Positions 9,042 through 16,560 of a DNA stretch of 64,000 bases are shown piece after piece; within the stretch, counting starts at the first letter, position 1; each line of letters opens with the position of its first letter. The notes beneath the pieces were generated by a model. The model saw only the letters and a list, made by a program, of their open reading frames with translations. It made no database searches and was not told where the DNA came from. The DNA lies in assembly GCA_030654395.1 (NCBI GenBank), contig JAURXM010000026.1, forward strand, positions 94,285-158,284. Direction: 5' to 3'. The stretch is from Aquabacterium sp. GTDB taxonomy: Bacteria > Pseudomonadota > Gammaproteobacteria > Burkholderiales > Burkholderiaceae_C. The translations under genes were made by a program, and so were the position numbers.

Positions 9042-9809
9042 TTAAGCGCCAACCCGGGTGACTTCATGGGGGTTGCCCACCCACAAGGCCACAGCTGTGT
9101 AGTTGTCTTGATTAGGCACATTCGCTGCTGCCACGATGCGGGCCATGTGTGCCAGCCATTGTTGCGTGTCACCCGATGCACGCAGCGTGCGCTCGATGTC
9201 ACCGGGCGTCAACTGATCCCACCACCCGTCGGAGCACAACAGGTAGGCGTCGCCATCAAGCAGGGCCTCGGGCGTGCCACAAACGTGCACATGCGGTGTC
9301 TCTTCACTGCCCATGGCCGCCAGCAATTGGTTTTTGCGAGGATGGTGCTTGGCATCTTCAGGCTTGATGAAGCCTGCGTCCACCATTTGTTGAACGACGC
9401 TGTCGTCACTGGTGAGCTGCTGCGCCATGCCTTGGCGAATGCGGTACAGCCGAGAATCACCAACATGGGCCCACAACGCCAATCCGGCCTGCGCATCAAG
9501 CCACAACGCAACCACCGTGGCATGCATGCGTTGGTGGCTTTTGAAGCCCTGTTGCCCTGCATTGAGGACAATGTTGGCCTCTTCCATCGCTGCCTCTAGC
9601 ACCGCAGCGTTGAAAACGGATGTGCGTTGCAAGGCCAGCGTGGCGGTTCGCACCACGATGTCCGATGCCATGGCGCCATTGCTGTGGCCACCGGCCCCAT
9701 CGGACAACACCGCATAAACCTGCGTCCCCGATACGCCTTGGCGCCAATCGTCTTCATTGTGAGATCTGGCACCCACCTCGCTGAGGCTGGCTACTTCGAT
9801 TTGCATCAT
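9042..9809 (-). CDS. pppA: PppA-like PP2C protein phosphatase
   Basis: A 255-residue metal-dependent Ser/Thr phosphatase (PP2C). Metal and active-site motifs are present: RSHNEDD near residue 14, DGAGGHSNG near 38, GDSRLYR near 118, a CSDGWWD motif and QDNYTA near the C-terminus. It should dephosphorylate TagH and oppose the PpkA-like kinase at 3903-5651, setting the firing threshold of the T6SS. ATG 9809 overlaps the tagH stop by 4 bp (ATGA); a second ATG follows one codon later. TagH and PppA are therefore probably made together. Confidence 0.93.
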   Translation of the reverse strand: MMQIEVASLSEVGARSHNEDDWRQGVSGTQVYAVLSDGAGGHSNGAMASDIVVRTATLALQRTSVFNAAVLEAAMEEANIVLNAGQQGFKSHQRMHATVVALWLDAQAGLALWAHVGDSRLYRIRQGMAQQLTSDDSVVQQMVDAGFIKPEDAKHHPRKNQLLAAMGSEETPHVHVCGTPEALLDGDAYLLCSDGWWDQLTPGDIERTLRASGDTQQWLAHMARIVAAANVPNQDNYTAVALWVGNPHEVTRVGA

Positions 9810-11482
9810 GCGGGGACACCGGGATGGCGACCTGACTGGCGGCGCTCTGCCTCCAGCCGGTCGAGTTGCTCTTCATAGGCCTGCAAAAAGGCGCGGCCAA
9901 ACAAGTTGTGGAAATCATCTTGGGCTTCGCTGCGCACACCCTCGTAGTGCTGCAGATAGAGCTCCCACAGCTTGGCACGTCGGTTCATGGGCAGCAAGCT
10001 GTCCATCATGCTGCGACCCACCAACTTGGCCTCCAGCTGCTCAGGCTGGAAGCGCGCCAACACCCCATCCAAGGCCGCCCGCATCCCCACCATGGTGCCA
10101 ATGGTGTGACCCAGCAAGTCGTCCATGGCGTCAGCCACGGCTTCAGGGCCAGACATGAAGCCGCGCATCGGCGGCTGTAGCAACTGCTCCAGGGCAGATT
10201 CGGTATCGGGCGAGAACTTCAAAGGGTTGTTGCGACGCGCTTGGATCACGGTGACCTCGGCGCGCATCTCTTGCTTGGTTGCTGCGCGGGCGGCCACCAA
10301 CTTCAAACTGCCGTCCACCGTGTGGTGCAGCAACTGCCCAATGACACGCATGAGATCAGGGTTGAGGCCCTGCGGTGGGGTGAACTGGACGCCCGCCCCC
10401 TCACAAAATGCAGCCCACAAGGCGTGGGTGTCCGTTGGGAGCACGGCAACGGGGTCTGGCACTGGCACTGGCACGGCCACGGCCACGGGTGCAGGCATGG
10501 CGACTGGCGATGGCGCACGCACGCTGGGTACCGTCTGCTCTGTGATGAACGAGAAGACATTCGGCAAAGGCATGGCCGCTTGCAGCGCTGGCACATCGTC
10601 AGGCAAGGCGCTTCGATCCCAGTCAGGCTCAGGCGCTGGCTGCGAGCGGATCTCCTCACGCGAGGCCAACAGGGCCATAGGATCAACGCTACTGGGCGCG
10701 CCTGCTGGTGCCTCGGATGGCGCAGTGGCTTCGGTGTTTTTCAAAAAGGCCGCGAGCGGGTCAGATGACGACGATGACGGCCCCAGATTGAACATCAGGT
10801 CTAAGGACTGCGCACCGGCTGGCGCCACCTCACCCATCAGGTCAAAAGGTGACGCACTCACAGGCGCATGCACAGGCGCACTGACAGGCGGCGCCATCAG
10901 GTCAGCGAAGGGATCAAAGTCATCTGGCAAGCGCGAGGCAGCAGGAGGCGCGGCGGCTGGCGGCGTCCCAAAACCCATCAGATCACCGAACGGCGAGGCA
11001 GAGGCTGGGGCTGAGAAAGCGGCTGGCACAAGCGCAGGCGCAACGGGCGGGGTCTGCCGCATCAAGCCGGGATCCGTTCGAGGCTCTTGCCCTGAGCCCA
11101 CAATGACGGTGCGCGAATCAACCGCCGCACGGCCTTTGGTGATGGTGCGCGCCGTTGCATCGTTTTGCGAATACGAGACCCTCAAGGCATAGCTGCCCAC
11201 TTGCAACTCGTCGCCATCATCAAGCAACACGCCCTCACCGGGGGGGACGGGGTTGTTGTTGTGCCAGATGGGATTGGCATTGCCCACATTGAGCATGCGC
11301 CAGCCATCGGGGCTGCGTGCGAGTTCAGCCTGCAGACGCGAGATGCGTCTCTCAGGATCAGGCAGTGCCAAGGTGTTGGTGTCTGAGCGGCCAATGGTGC
11401 CACCACGCTCATCAAAATAAGCAGAGAGCGCTTGTGTCAAGGGTTCGCCAGACAGACTGACGGCTCGGATGAGCAAATGCAT
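9806..11482 (-). CDS. tagH: TagH: T6SS FHA-domain scaffold protein
   Basis: About 558 residues. The N-terminal FHA domain (about 15-105) carries a GRS motif near residue 32 and a RISRLQA stretch, and would bind a phosphothreonine. A long Ala/Pro-rich linker follows (about 110-400), then a C-terminal T6SS FHA-associated domain (about 400-550). I chose ATG 11482 because it has a GGAG ribosome binding site and begins right at the FHA fold; earlier in-frame starts would add about 26 unlikely residues. In studied systems PpkA phosphorylates this protein to trigger assembly. It is coupled to pppA downstream. Confidence 0.92.
   Translation of the reverse strand: MHLLIRAVSLSGEPLTQALSAYFDERGGTIGRSDTNTLALPDPERRISRLQAELARSPDGWRMLNVGNANPIWHNNNPVPPGEGVLLDDGDELQVGSYALRVSYSQNDATARTITKGRAAVDSRTVIVGSGQEPRTDPGLMRQTPPVAPALVPAAFSAPASASPFGDLMGFGTPPAAAPPAASRLPDDFDPFADLMAPPVSAPVHAPVSASPFDLMGEVAPAGAQSLDLMFNLGPSSSSSDPLAAFLKNTEATAPSEAPAGAPSSVDPMALLASREEIRSQPAPEPDWDRSALPDDVPALQAAMPLPNVFSFITEQTVPSVRAPSPVAMPAPVAVAVPVPVPDPVAVLPTDTHALWAAFCEGAGVQFTPPQGLNPDLMRVIGQLLHHTVDGSLKLVAARAATKQEMRAEVTVIQARRNNPLKFSPDTESALEQLLQPPMRGFMSGPEAVADAMDDLLGHTIGTMVGMRAALDGVLARFQPEQLEAKLVGRSMMDSLLPMNRRAKLWELYLQHYEGVRSEAQDDFHNLFGRAFLQAYEEQLDRLEAERRQSGRHPGVPA
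10670..11005 (-). repeat. repeated DLM-type short motifs in the TagH linker
   Basis: The linker of TagH contains at least four copies of a short acidic-hydrophobic motif: SPFGDLMG, DPFADLMA, SPFDLMGE and SLDLMFN. Two looser copies follow (DPLAAFL, DPMALL). They are separated by Ala/Pro/Ser-rich spacers of about 15-30 residues. The same ATCAGGTC-like DNA word recurs on the + strand. I read these directly from the translation; a docking function is only a guess. Confidence 0.6.
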
Positions 11483-11560
11483 GAGGGCTCCAAACTGCCC
11501 CTTTTGTGACGACATGTGGGGCGATATGCGCATGGTGGCCAGCAGACTGACCTTGGTCAA

Positions 11561-11746
11561 TCAACGAAAGTCATGCGCAGGCAAATGCACCGCATTCCAA
11601 ATCACCACAGAGACAAAAATAAGGGCGATCAACAAGCGTGTTTTGGCAGCCGGTGTAATGCGGCCAGCTTTCGCGGTATCCCACACAGCCAGCGCAGCCA
11701 TCACAGCCGCCACCGCGCAAAGAACCCATGACACGCTAAAGGTCAT
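11561..11746 (-). CDS. small two-helix membrane protein
   Basis: A 61-residue protein with two hydrophobic helices (about 4-22 and 36-53) joined by a short basic loop, ending in a polar tail. Its start overlaps the stop of the upstream gene (11743-12516) by 4 bp (ATGA), which supports it being real, and tagH follows 78 bp later. I do not recognise a family. Position next to the toxin and immunity candidates makes a membrane-located immunity or assembly role possible, but nothing in the sequence proves it. Confidence 0.6.
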   Translation of the reverse strand: MTFSVSWVLCAVAAVMAALAVWDTAKAGRITPAAKTRLLIALIFVSVVIWNAVHLPAHDFR

Positions 11747-12516
11747 GCTCTGACCTCATGGGGCGCTAAGGCCTGCCATTGATCGTGGTCAATCCATGCT
11801 GGATGACACTTGATCACAAAAGGATTGCGACCCGCATGTTGACTGCCTAGCAGCATGTGCAACCACTGCAAGTGACCCTGTGGTGACAACGAGGCACTCG
11901 GCGACAACGCAGCCCAGCTGATCAGCGCACCCCGACGGGCGCCAATACGTTGGTCAAACAGGTCCGCAAAAATGTCGTCTTCCACGCTGGGTGACAAAAC
12001 AAGCAGGCGGGCCACGGCCCCATGCAGCCAAGCTTGAAGCCGTGGGCTGTCAGGCCAGACGTGGAAAGCCAGACGTGTCAAATAGTCCAACCCATCTGTC
12101 AGCTCATCGGGGCAACAGTCGCCCGCAGTCAGGGCTGGCCGCAACCAGGTCATGGCACACCACAAGGGGCCCAAAACAGGCCCTTGCCATGCTTCACGCG
12201 GTAGCTCAAAAAAGGCCATGTAGGCTGGGTCCACGGTGGCCAACCAAGCAGCCTCCAGAACTTGTCGCGGCGTTTTTTCTGTATGCAAGCCCTCGAAGCG
12301 CCAAACTATCCATTCATACAAGCCCACGCACAACACCATCTGCGCCCGCGTCGAGCTGGCCTGCATGGCGTCCACCAACCACCCGGCGTCGTATCTGTAG
12401 TCTTTCGACGCTCGGGTGTCATCCCACAAATAGCGCAGTGGCAATGGATTGGCGTCAGGCAGCACCATGAAGTCAGGGCGCACCCAAACAGCGTTCAAGG
12501 CATCATGCAAGGACAT
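11743..12516 (-). CDS. T6SS-locus protein, paralogue of the upstream gene (immunity candidate B)
   Basis: About 257 residues, no signal peptide or clear membrane helix, rich in Trp and Leu. It is a diverged paralogue of the gene at 12503-13216: both carry an EWxxWRFxGL stretch about a quarter of the way in, a similar Pro/Trp-rich middle and a late NPF/NPY motif. I chose ATG 12516 (MSLHDAL), overlapping the upstream gene by 14 bp. I do not recognise a named family. Because it follows a toxin-like gene in tandem with its paralogue, a cytoplasmic immunity protein is a reasonable guess. Confidence 0.7.
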   Translation of the reverse strand: MSLHDALNAVWVRPDFMVLPDANPLPLRYLWDDTRASKDYRYDAGWLVDAMQASSTRAQMVLCVGLYEWIVWRFEGLHTEKTPRQVLEAAWLATVDPAYMAFFELPREAWQGPVLGPLWCAMTWLRPALTAGDCCPDELTDGLDYLTRLAFHVWPDSPRLQAWLHGAVARLLVLSPSVEDDIFADLFDQRIGARRGALISWAALSPSASLSPQGHLQWLHMLLGSQHAGRNPFVIKCHPAWIDHDQWQALAPHEVRA

Positions 12517-13216
12517 AGGGCTCGCCCACAAAACCCAAAGCACGCATGCTCTCAGGCGTCCTCAAATAGGGGTTCTCAGCAGGCTTTAATGCCGCCAGAA
12601 AAGCGCCCATCTGATCCGCGGCACTGACGCCTTGCACAGCCTGATCAGGATAGAACCATGCACGAGGCACAAACGACCAAGTCGTCGCATCACCCTTGGC
12701 GGCCGAGTGGATCAAGCTGCAACGACGCAAGGTGACGGACAACCACTTGTCAAACGCCATCGCATCTGGGCTAACGTGGCGGGCCAACAAGGCCATAGAG
12801 ACCCCGTTAGACAAGACCACAGGCTCACCCCGTTTGGCGTAATCCAAAGCGTAAGCAACCAACATGCGTGCCAATTTCAAGGGGCCATGCATGTGCTGAT
12901 CATCAGATGGGAAGGGCTCTTCGGGCTGTGCGACATCTGCATAGCGCCAATCAACCACAGCGGCATAACCGGCCTCGATGCGCTGCAACAGGTCGGTGAC
13001 ATCAACCAAGCCGTGAAAACGCCACGCCACCCATTCGGCGGTGGCCATGACTGCAGCCAAACCCGCACGCGGGTTCATGCGCCAAAACGCCTCCACCAGA
13101 GAGGCATGCTCACCATCCATTAAATACAGCATGGCGCGTGAAACGGTGATATCCCAGTCGTAGCTGGGTGATATGCCAACACTGGCTGTTTTTTTGATCA
13201 CTTCGGGCATCAACAT
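12503..13216 (-). CDS. T6SS-locus protein, first of a paralogous pair (immunity candidate A)
   Basis: A 237-residue soluble protein starting at ATG 13216 with an AGGA ribosome binding site of its own. It shares with the downstream paralogue an EWVAWRFHGL motif and a C-terminal ENPYLRTPE stretch. It begins 48 bp after the stop of the putative deaminase toxin (13265-14005), the usual place for a cognate immunity gene. Tandem duplication of immunity genes is common in toxin loci. The family is unknown to me; a T6SS adaptor or chaperone role is the main alternative. Confidence 0.7.
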   Translation of the reverse strand: MLMPEVIKKTASVGISPSYDWDITVSRAMLYLMDGEHASLVEAFWRMNPRAGLAAVMATAEWVAWRFHGLVDVTDLLQRIEAGYAAVVDWRYADVAQPEEPFPSDDQHMHGPLKLARMLVAYALDYAKRGEPVVLSNGVSMALLARHVSPDAMAFDKWLSVTLRRCSLIHSAAKGDATTWSFVPRAWFYPDQAVQGVSAADQMGAFLAALKPAENPYLRTPESMRALGFVGEPYVLA

Positions 13217-13264
13217 TTATCGGGTCCTATAGATTCAACGTGTCCGTGCTGTGGCGGGTCAGAC

Positions 13265-14005
13265 TCACAGCACACCCCGTCCAAGAAGCGGGTCTTCGCC
13301 CATGCGCTTGTCCAGCTTGAGATAGGGGTCATCGCTTGGGTCCATGGCCTTTTCTTTATCGCACTCGTCGTCAGGATCAAAGGGTTGGGGCTTGCCGCTG
13401 GCATCGCACAATGAAATTTTGATGCCGCATTTTTGCGCGGCACACATCATGCGATAGCAAAGACGACAAGGCATGCCTGATTCACATACGCCGCCATCAG
13501 GTCGGCTGTATCGCCAATCCACATTGAATACGACCGACCCACCTTGCAAACTGCCACCGGCGTCTTTGGCCATCTGCGACATCTCGTTGAGGACCTTGGC
13601 TTCACCATGTGAGCCAGAGCCACCGCCTGAATGCGTATAGTTTGCCTGCTCACACAGCACCTTTTCCTTGCCCGTCTGCATCTCGGACGTGCCGCCCTTC
13701 ACCGTCGAGCCAGAAAGGGCCTCACGTGCCTTGCCACTGCTGCACCCTGTGGCCACACCCTGGATGCTCGATCCACCCCCGATGCCGACGCTGACCTTGG
13801 CTGAGGAAAAGGTCATCCCTGCCCCCTTTGCCTGCGTGTGGGCACGTTGCGATTTGCGGTCGGCTTGGGGCTTAAGCTCCTTGATTGCCTTTTTCCGCTC
13901 ATCCTTGTTCTTGGCGTCGAGCTCCTGACAAACCGTGCTCGACAGGTCTGGTGGCGCCACACCAGCCACGCTCACGGTCATCGCAGCAGAGTTACCAGTC
14001 GTCAT
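13265..14005 (-). CDS. putative T6SS effector with a deaminase-like fold
   Basis: A 246-residue protein encoded 13 bp after the DUF4150 PAAR-like gene. The C-terminal half carries the zinc-site pattern of nucleotide/nucleic-acid deaminases: HGE (H133, E135) at the start of a helix, a strand (SVVFNVDWRY), then PCRLC (P179, C180, C183) in a second helix followed by a strand (IKISLCD). The N-terminal part has a Lys/Gln-rich helix and a Gly/Ser-rich region. No signal peptide is visible, as expected for a T6SS cargo. It is followed by two paralogous immunity candidates. Motif and order are seen; deaminase activity is inferred and other zinc folds are possible. Confidence 0.65.
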   Translation of the reverse strand: MTTGNSAAMTVSVAGVAPPDLSSTVCQELDAKNKDERKKAIKELKPQADRKSQRAHTQAKGAGMTFSSAKVSVGIGGGSSIQGVATGCSSGKAREALSGSTVKGGTSEMQTGKEKVLCEQANYTHSGGGSGSHGEAKVLNEMSQMAKDAGGSLQGGSVVFNVDWRYSRPDGGVCESGMPCRLCYRMMCAAQKCGIKISLCDASGKPQPFDPDDECDKEKAMDPSDDPYLKLDKRMGEDPLLGRGVL

Positions 14006-14018
14006 GGTGATGCGCCTC

Positions 14019-14411
14019 TTATTTCATGTTGTTGTGTGTCGTCATGTCTGCGGTTCGAACGGCGTTCTCGCCTTCGAACTTCACATCAAATGACCACGCA
14101 GCAAAGTAACTTGTATTCTGAATTTGGGCACTCATCATGCCCATACCTAAAGTCTTCGTAGCTGCTTCGTTGCCATTGCTTTTTTTGTACGAAGAGCTGT
14201 TTTTGATGCTGACTTGCTCACCTCCAATTTGGACATTGCGCGTCCCTCCATCGATGTCCGATGCCTTAGAAAAATTCGGGTACGGAATCGGGATCGGCCC
14301 AGCGGGCGGAGTGGGCGGAGACAGGCACACATCAGGCATGGCACCCAAGGACGCGTTAGCGTCCTTACCTGCAGAGACCTCGCGGCCGTTGGCGAATACG
14401 TTTTTGCTCAC
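14019..14411 (-). CDS. DUF4150 PAAR-like T6SS spike tip protein
   Basis: A 130-residue protein with the DUF4150/PAAR-like signature: an N-terminal NVFANGREVS strand, MPDVCLSPP, the PIPIPYPN motif, GGEQVSIKNSS and a late FDVKFEGENAVR stretch. Such proteins cap VgrG and carry or recruit toxins. The GTG start overlaps the upstream stop by 4 bp (GTGA). It lies directly before the deaminase-like toxin gene, so the toxin is probably loaded in trans by this tip, with the DUF2169 protein (15454-16560) as helper. Confidence 0.92.
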   Translation of the reverse strand: MSKNVFANGREVSAGKDANASLGAMPDVCLSPPTPPAGPIPIPYPNFSKASDIDGGTRNVQIGGEQVSIKNSSSYKKSNGNEAATKTLGMGMMSAQIQNTSYFAAWSFDVKFEGENAVRTADMTTHNNMK

Positions 14412-15457
14412 TTTGGGTGCCCTCGCTTGGCTTGCTCATATCCCACAACCACGGCGGCACGCCCCCCTGCATCACTACCGACATGGCACAAGGCCAGAGC
14501 GCCTGGTGCATAGCCCTCACGGCCAGCGTGGAGTGCCTGCGCCAACAGGCATGGCAGGATGGCTGCACCTATCTCTCCAAGGTACTCGATGGGGTGCCAC
14601 AGATCCAGCGGTACTTGACGCTCACCGCCATTGAGGCGCCCTGCTACAAACGCGGCTTCCTTGAATTTATAGTGCTCACCTGACAGATCGGTCAGCCGAT
14701 AGGCAACGTCTTTGAGCGCCAAGCCTGACGCCCTCAGCGCATGCTGCACCGCTGCCGTCATGCCTGCGGCTTTGAACGGCAGCTGGCTGTCGATGGTGGC
14801 CGTCTCTTGCGCCCAACCAAAGCCTAAGATGACAAGCCCATCGCGGTCGGTTTGACCAGCTTCGCCCAGCAACACAGCGGCGCCTGCTTCGCCGGGGAAG
14901 AAGCCATTGCTGTTGCTCGGCGTCATGATGCGGCGGCGCGAGGTGTAGGCATCAAGCACGCCTTGTCCCAGAAAGCTATCCACCCCTGCCACGATCACCC
15001 GATTCGCCCGCTTTTTCTCGATCACCGCATGGGCATGCGCCAGAGCCAGTGCGCCACCCATCTGATCGGACGCAAAAATGCACGAATCCGGATGCAACCG
15101 CACCGCCAGTCGGGCGGCCAAATGCGCCAGCAAGGTCTCGTCCAAACCCACCATGCGGCACGGACGTTGGGGCGCCGCCACCCCAATCGCGATAGGGATC
15201 AAATCTGGGGCCATGGGTTGCGCCAATTGCAGACACTCCCATACAGCAGGTGCCAACAGGTCAGCGAGCTTGGTGATGTCCTCACTCCACTGAGGCAAAG
15301 GGGCCTTGGCACCCTGAATAGGTTTACCCGATTCAAAATCGAACCAAGGTGTCTCCTGCACCCCACTGATGCCCGCCCTCAAGGCGGCCAAACTGGCGGC
15401 CGCGTTGTAGCCCAATGCGCTCACCATGCCACTGCCCAGAACGACCAACTTGGTCAT
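14408..15457 (-). CDS. degenerate beta-ketoacyl-synthase-like protein of the T6SS effector operon
   Basis: A 349-residue thiolase-fold protein like 3-oxoacyl-ACP synthase, with the characteristic FFPGEAGAAVLL stretch near residue 186. The nucleophile elbow reads ASDQMGG (about 129-135), with no Cys where active synthases have one. The late GHxxGAAG histidine also appears lost (EYLGEIGAA). It is therefore probably not a working synthase. Similar genes accompany DUF2169 and DUF4150 genes in other T6SS loci, suggesting a structural or loading role. It overlaps both neighbours by 4 bp. Confidence 0.8.
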   Translation of the reverse strand: MTKLVVLGSGMVSALGYNAAASLAALRAGISGVQETPWFDFESGKPIQGAKAPLPQWSEDITKLADLLAPAVWECLQLAQPMAPDLIPIAIGVAAPQRPCRMVGLDETLLAHLAARLAVRLHPDSCIFASDQMGGALALAHAHAVIEKKRANRVIVAGVDSFLGQGVLDAYTSRRRIMTPSNSNGFFPGEAGAAVLLGEAGQTDRDGLVILGFGWAQETATIDSQLPFKAAGMTAAVQHALRASGLALKDVAYRLTDLSGEHYKFKEAAFVAGRLNGGERQVPLDLWHPIEYLGEIGAAILPCLLAQALHAGREGYAPGALALCHVGSDAGGRAAVVVGYEQAKRGHPK

Positions 15458-16560
15458 GGTCGGCCCCGTCCTCGTGGGTTCGCACGCACGGCGTCAGCCA
15501 GACTGGGGTAGTAGGTTTTATGCGGGAAGCGCCTTGCGCGATGCCATGCGTGCGACATCTCACCGAGCACCATTTCCTTCACATCAAAGAGGCTGCTACC
15601 CAAGGGCAAGACAACACGCCAAGTCAATGTGAAACGATCCGCATCAGGCTCCAGCACAAGGGTGTCAATCACCCCGTGACGTTGGGCATCGCTGCCTTTG
15701 TGCGGGATGAAGGTCACGGGCATGGTGCGCGCTGGCAAGCGAAATGCACGTAAACCATCTGGCGTCAGATTGCGCAAAATGACCTCTTCACCCCCTTGGG
15801 GATAGGCCATTTGCTGATCTTCTGGTGCGCACTGGAAATAACGCTGATCAAAGTCAGCAGGCCACAAAGGCGCCGTGTTTTCAATCCAGTGCTGGTCATA
15901 GGTGCCCGCTAACTGGCGGCGCGGCAACCAGTTGCGGCCCACAGGTGAAAACGACATGGGCTGGTACACGCCTTGGTGGTCACTCACAGCCTCACCTATT
16001 TGCTCCGTATAAGGCAGCAGCTGACCATCAATGTGATCCGTATGACGCCAATAGCCCTTGCCCACGGGGTTGCGCTCATAGGTATCTGTTTGGCCCGTCT
16101 TCTCGTGTGTGCGGTCCGTACCGCCAAAGGCCACGTCGTAGCTGATGGGCAATTGATGAAATGGTTGCGCCTCACTGGCAGACACACCCCAGACCTGCTT
16201 GCGCCAGACACGGGGGCCATTGACATTGAACTGCTTGGTCAAACCACCCACGCGCATGCCTACTTGCAGTTGCGTCACGGAGGTGCCTTGTGGTGCATGA
16301 GCACTGCCAATCAACACCACATCACACCGCGGTTTGCCATGCGCAAAATCAGTTTCGCGCAACGGGGCAGACAAACCCGGCTCCCCCGTGAATTGATCCG
16401 CCTCAACCAAAGGCTGTTGATCGCTCAAAAGCTCAGGCTGCTCGCCGTGCCGAGGGATGCTGTAGCTTGCCTTGACCATCACGATCAGCATCTCACGCCC
16501 ATCGCGCTGGAACCCCATGGTCCATGTCGCAGGCAAACCGGTCACATTGGTCAGCCTCAC
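15454..16560 (-). CDS. DUF2169 family T6SS effector adaptor
   Basis: A 368-residue protein of the DUF2169 family, thought to act as adaptor or chaperone that helps load toxins with PAAR-like tips. Signatures seen: an early FQRDGREMLIVMVKASY stretch, YDVAFGGTD near the middle and ERNPVGKGY. I chose the GTG at 16560, which overlaps the upstream stop by 4 bp and begins right at the family's conserved N-terminus; an ATG at 16575 would add five residues and a longer overlap. It is cotranscribed with the ketoacyl-synthase-like and DUF4150 genes. Confidence 0.9.
   Translation of the reverse strand: MRLTNVTGLPATWTMGFQRDGREMLIVMVKASYSIPRHGEQPELLSDQQPLVEADQFTGEPGLSAPLRETDFAHGKPRCDVVLIGSAHAPQGTSVTQLQVGMRVGGLTKQFNVNGPRVWRKQVWGVSASEAQPFHQLPISYDVAFGGTDRTHEKTGQTDTYERNPVGKGYWRHTDHIDGQLLPYTEQIGEAVSDHQGVYQPMSFSPVGRNWLPRRQLAGTYDQHWIENTAPLWPADFDQRYFQCAPEDQQMAYPQGGEEVILRNLTPDGLRAFRLPARTMPVTFIPHKGSDAQRHGVIDTLVLEPDADRFTLTWRVVLPLGSSLFDVKEMVLGEMSHAWHRARRFPHKTYYPSLADAVRANPRGRGRP

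Noticed and set aside
10125..11192. + strand open frame of 355 codons opposite tagH
   Set aside because: It mirrors the Ala/Pro-rich TagH linker; the low-complexity Ser/Thr/Gly translation is what antisense of such a linker gives.
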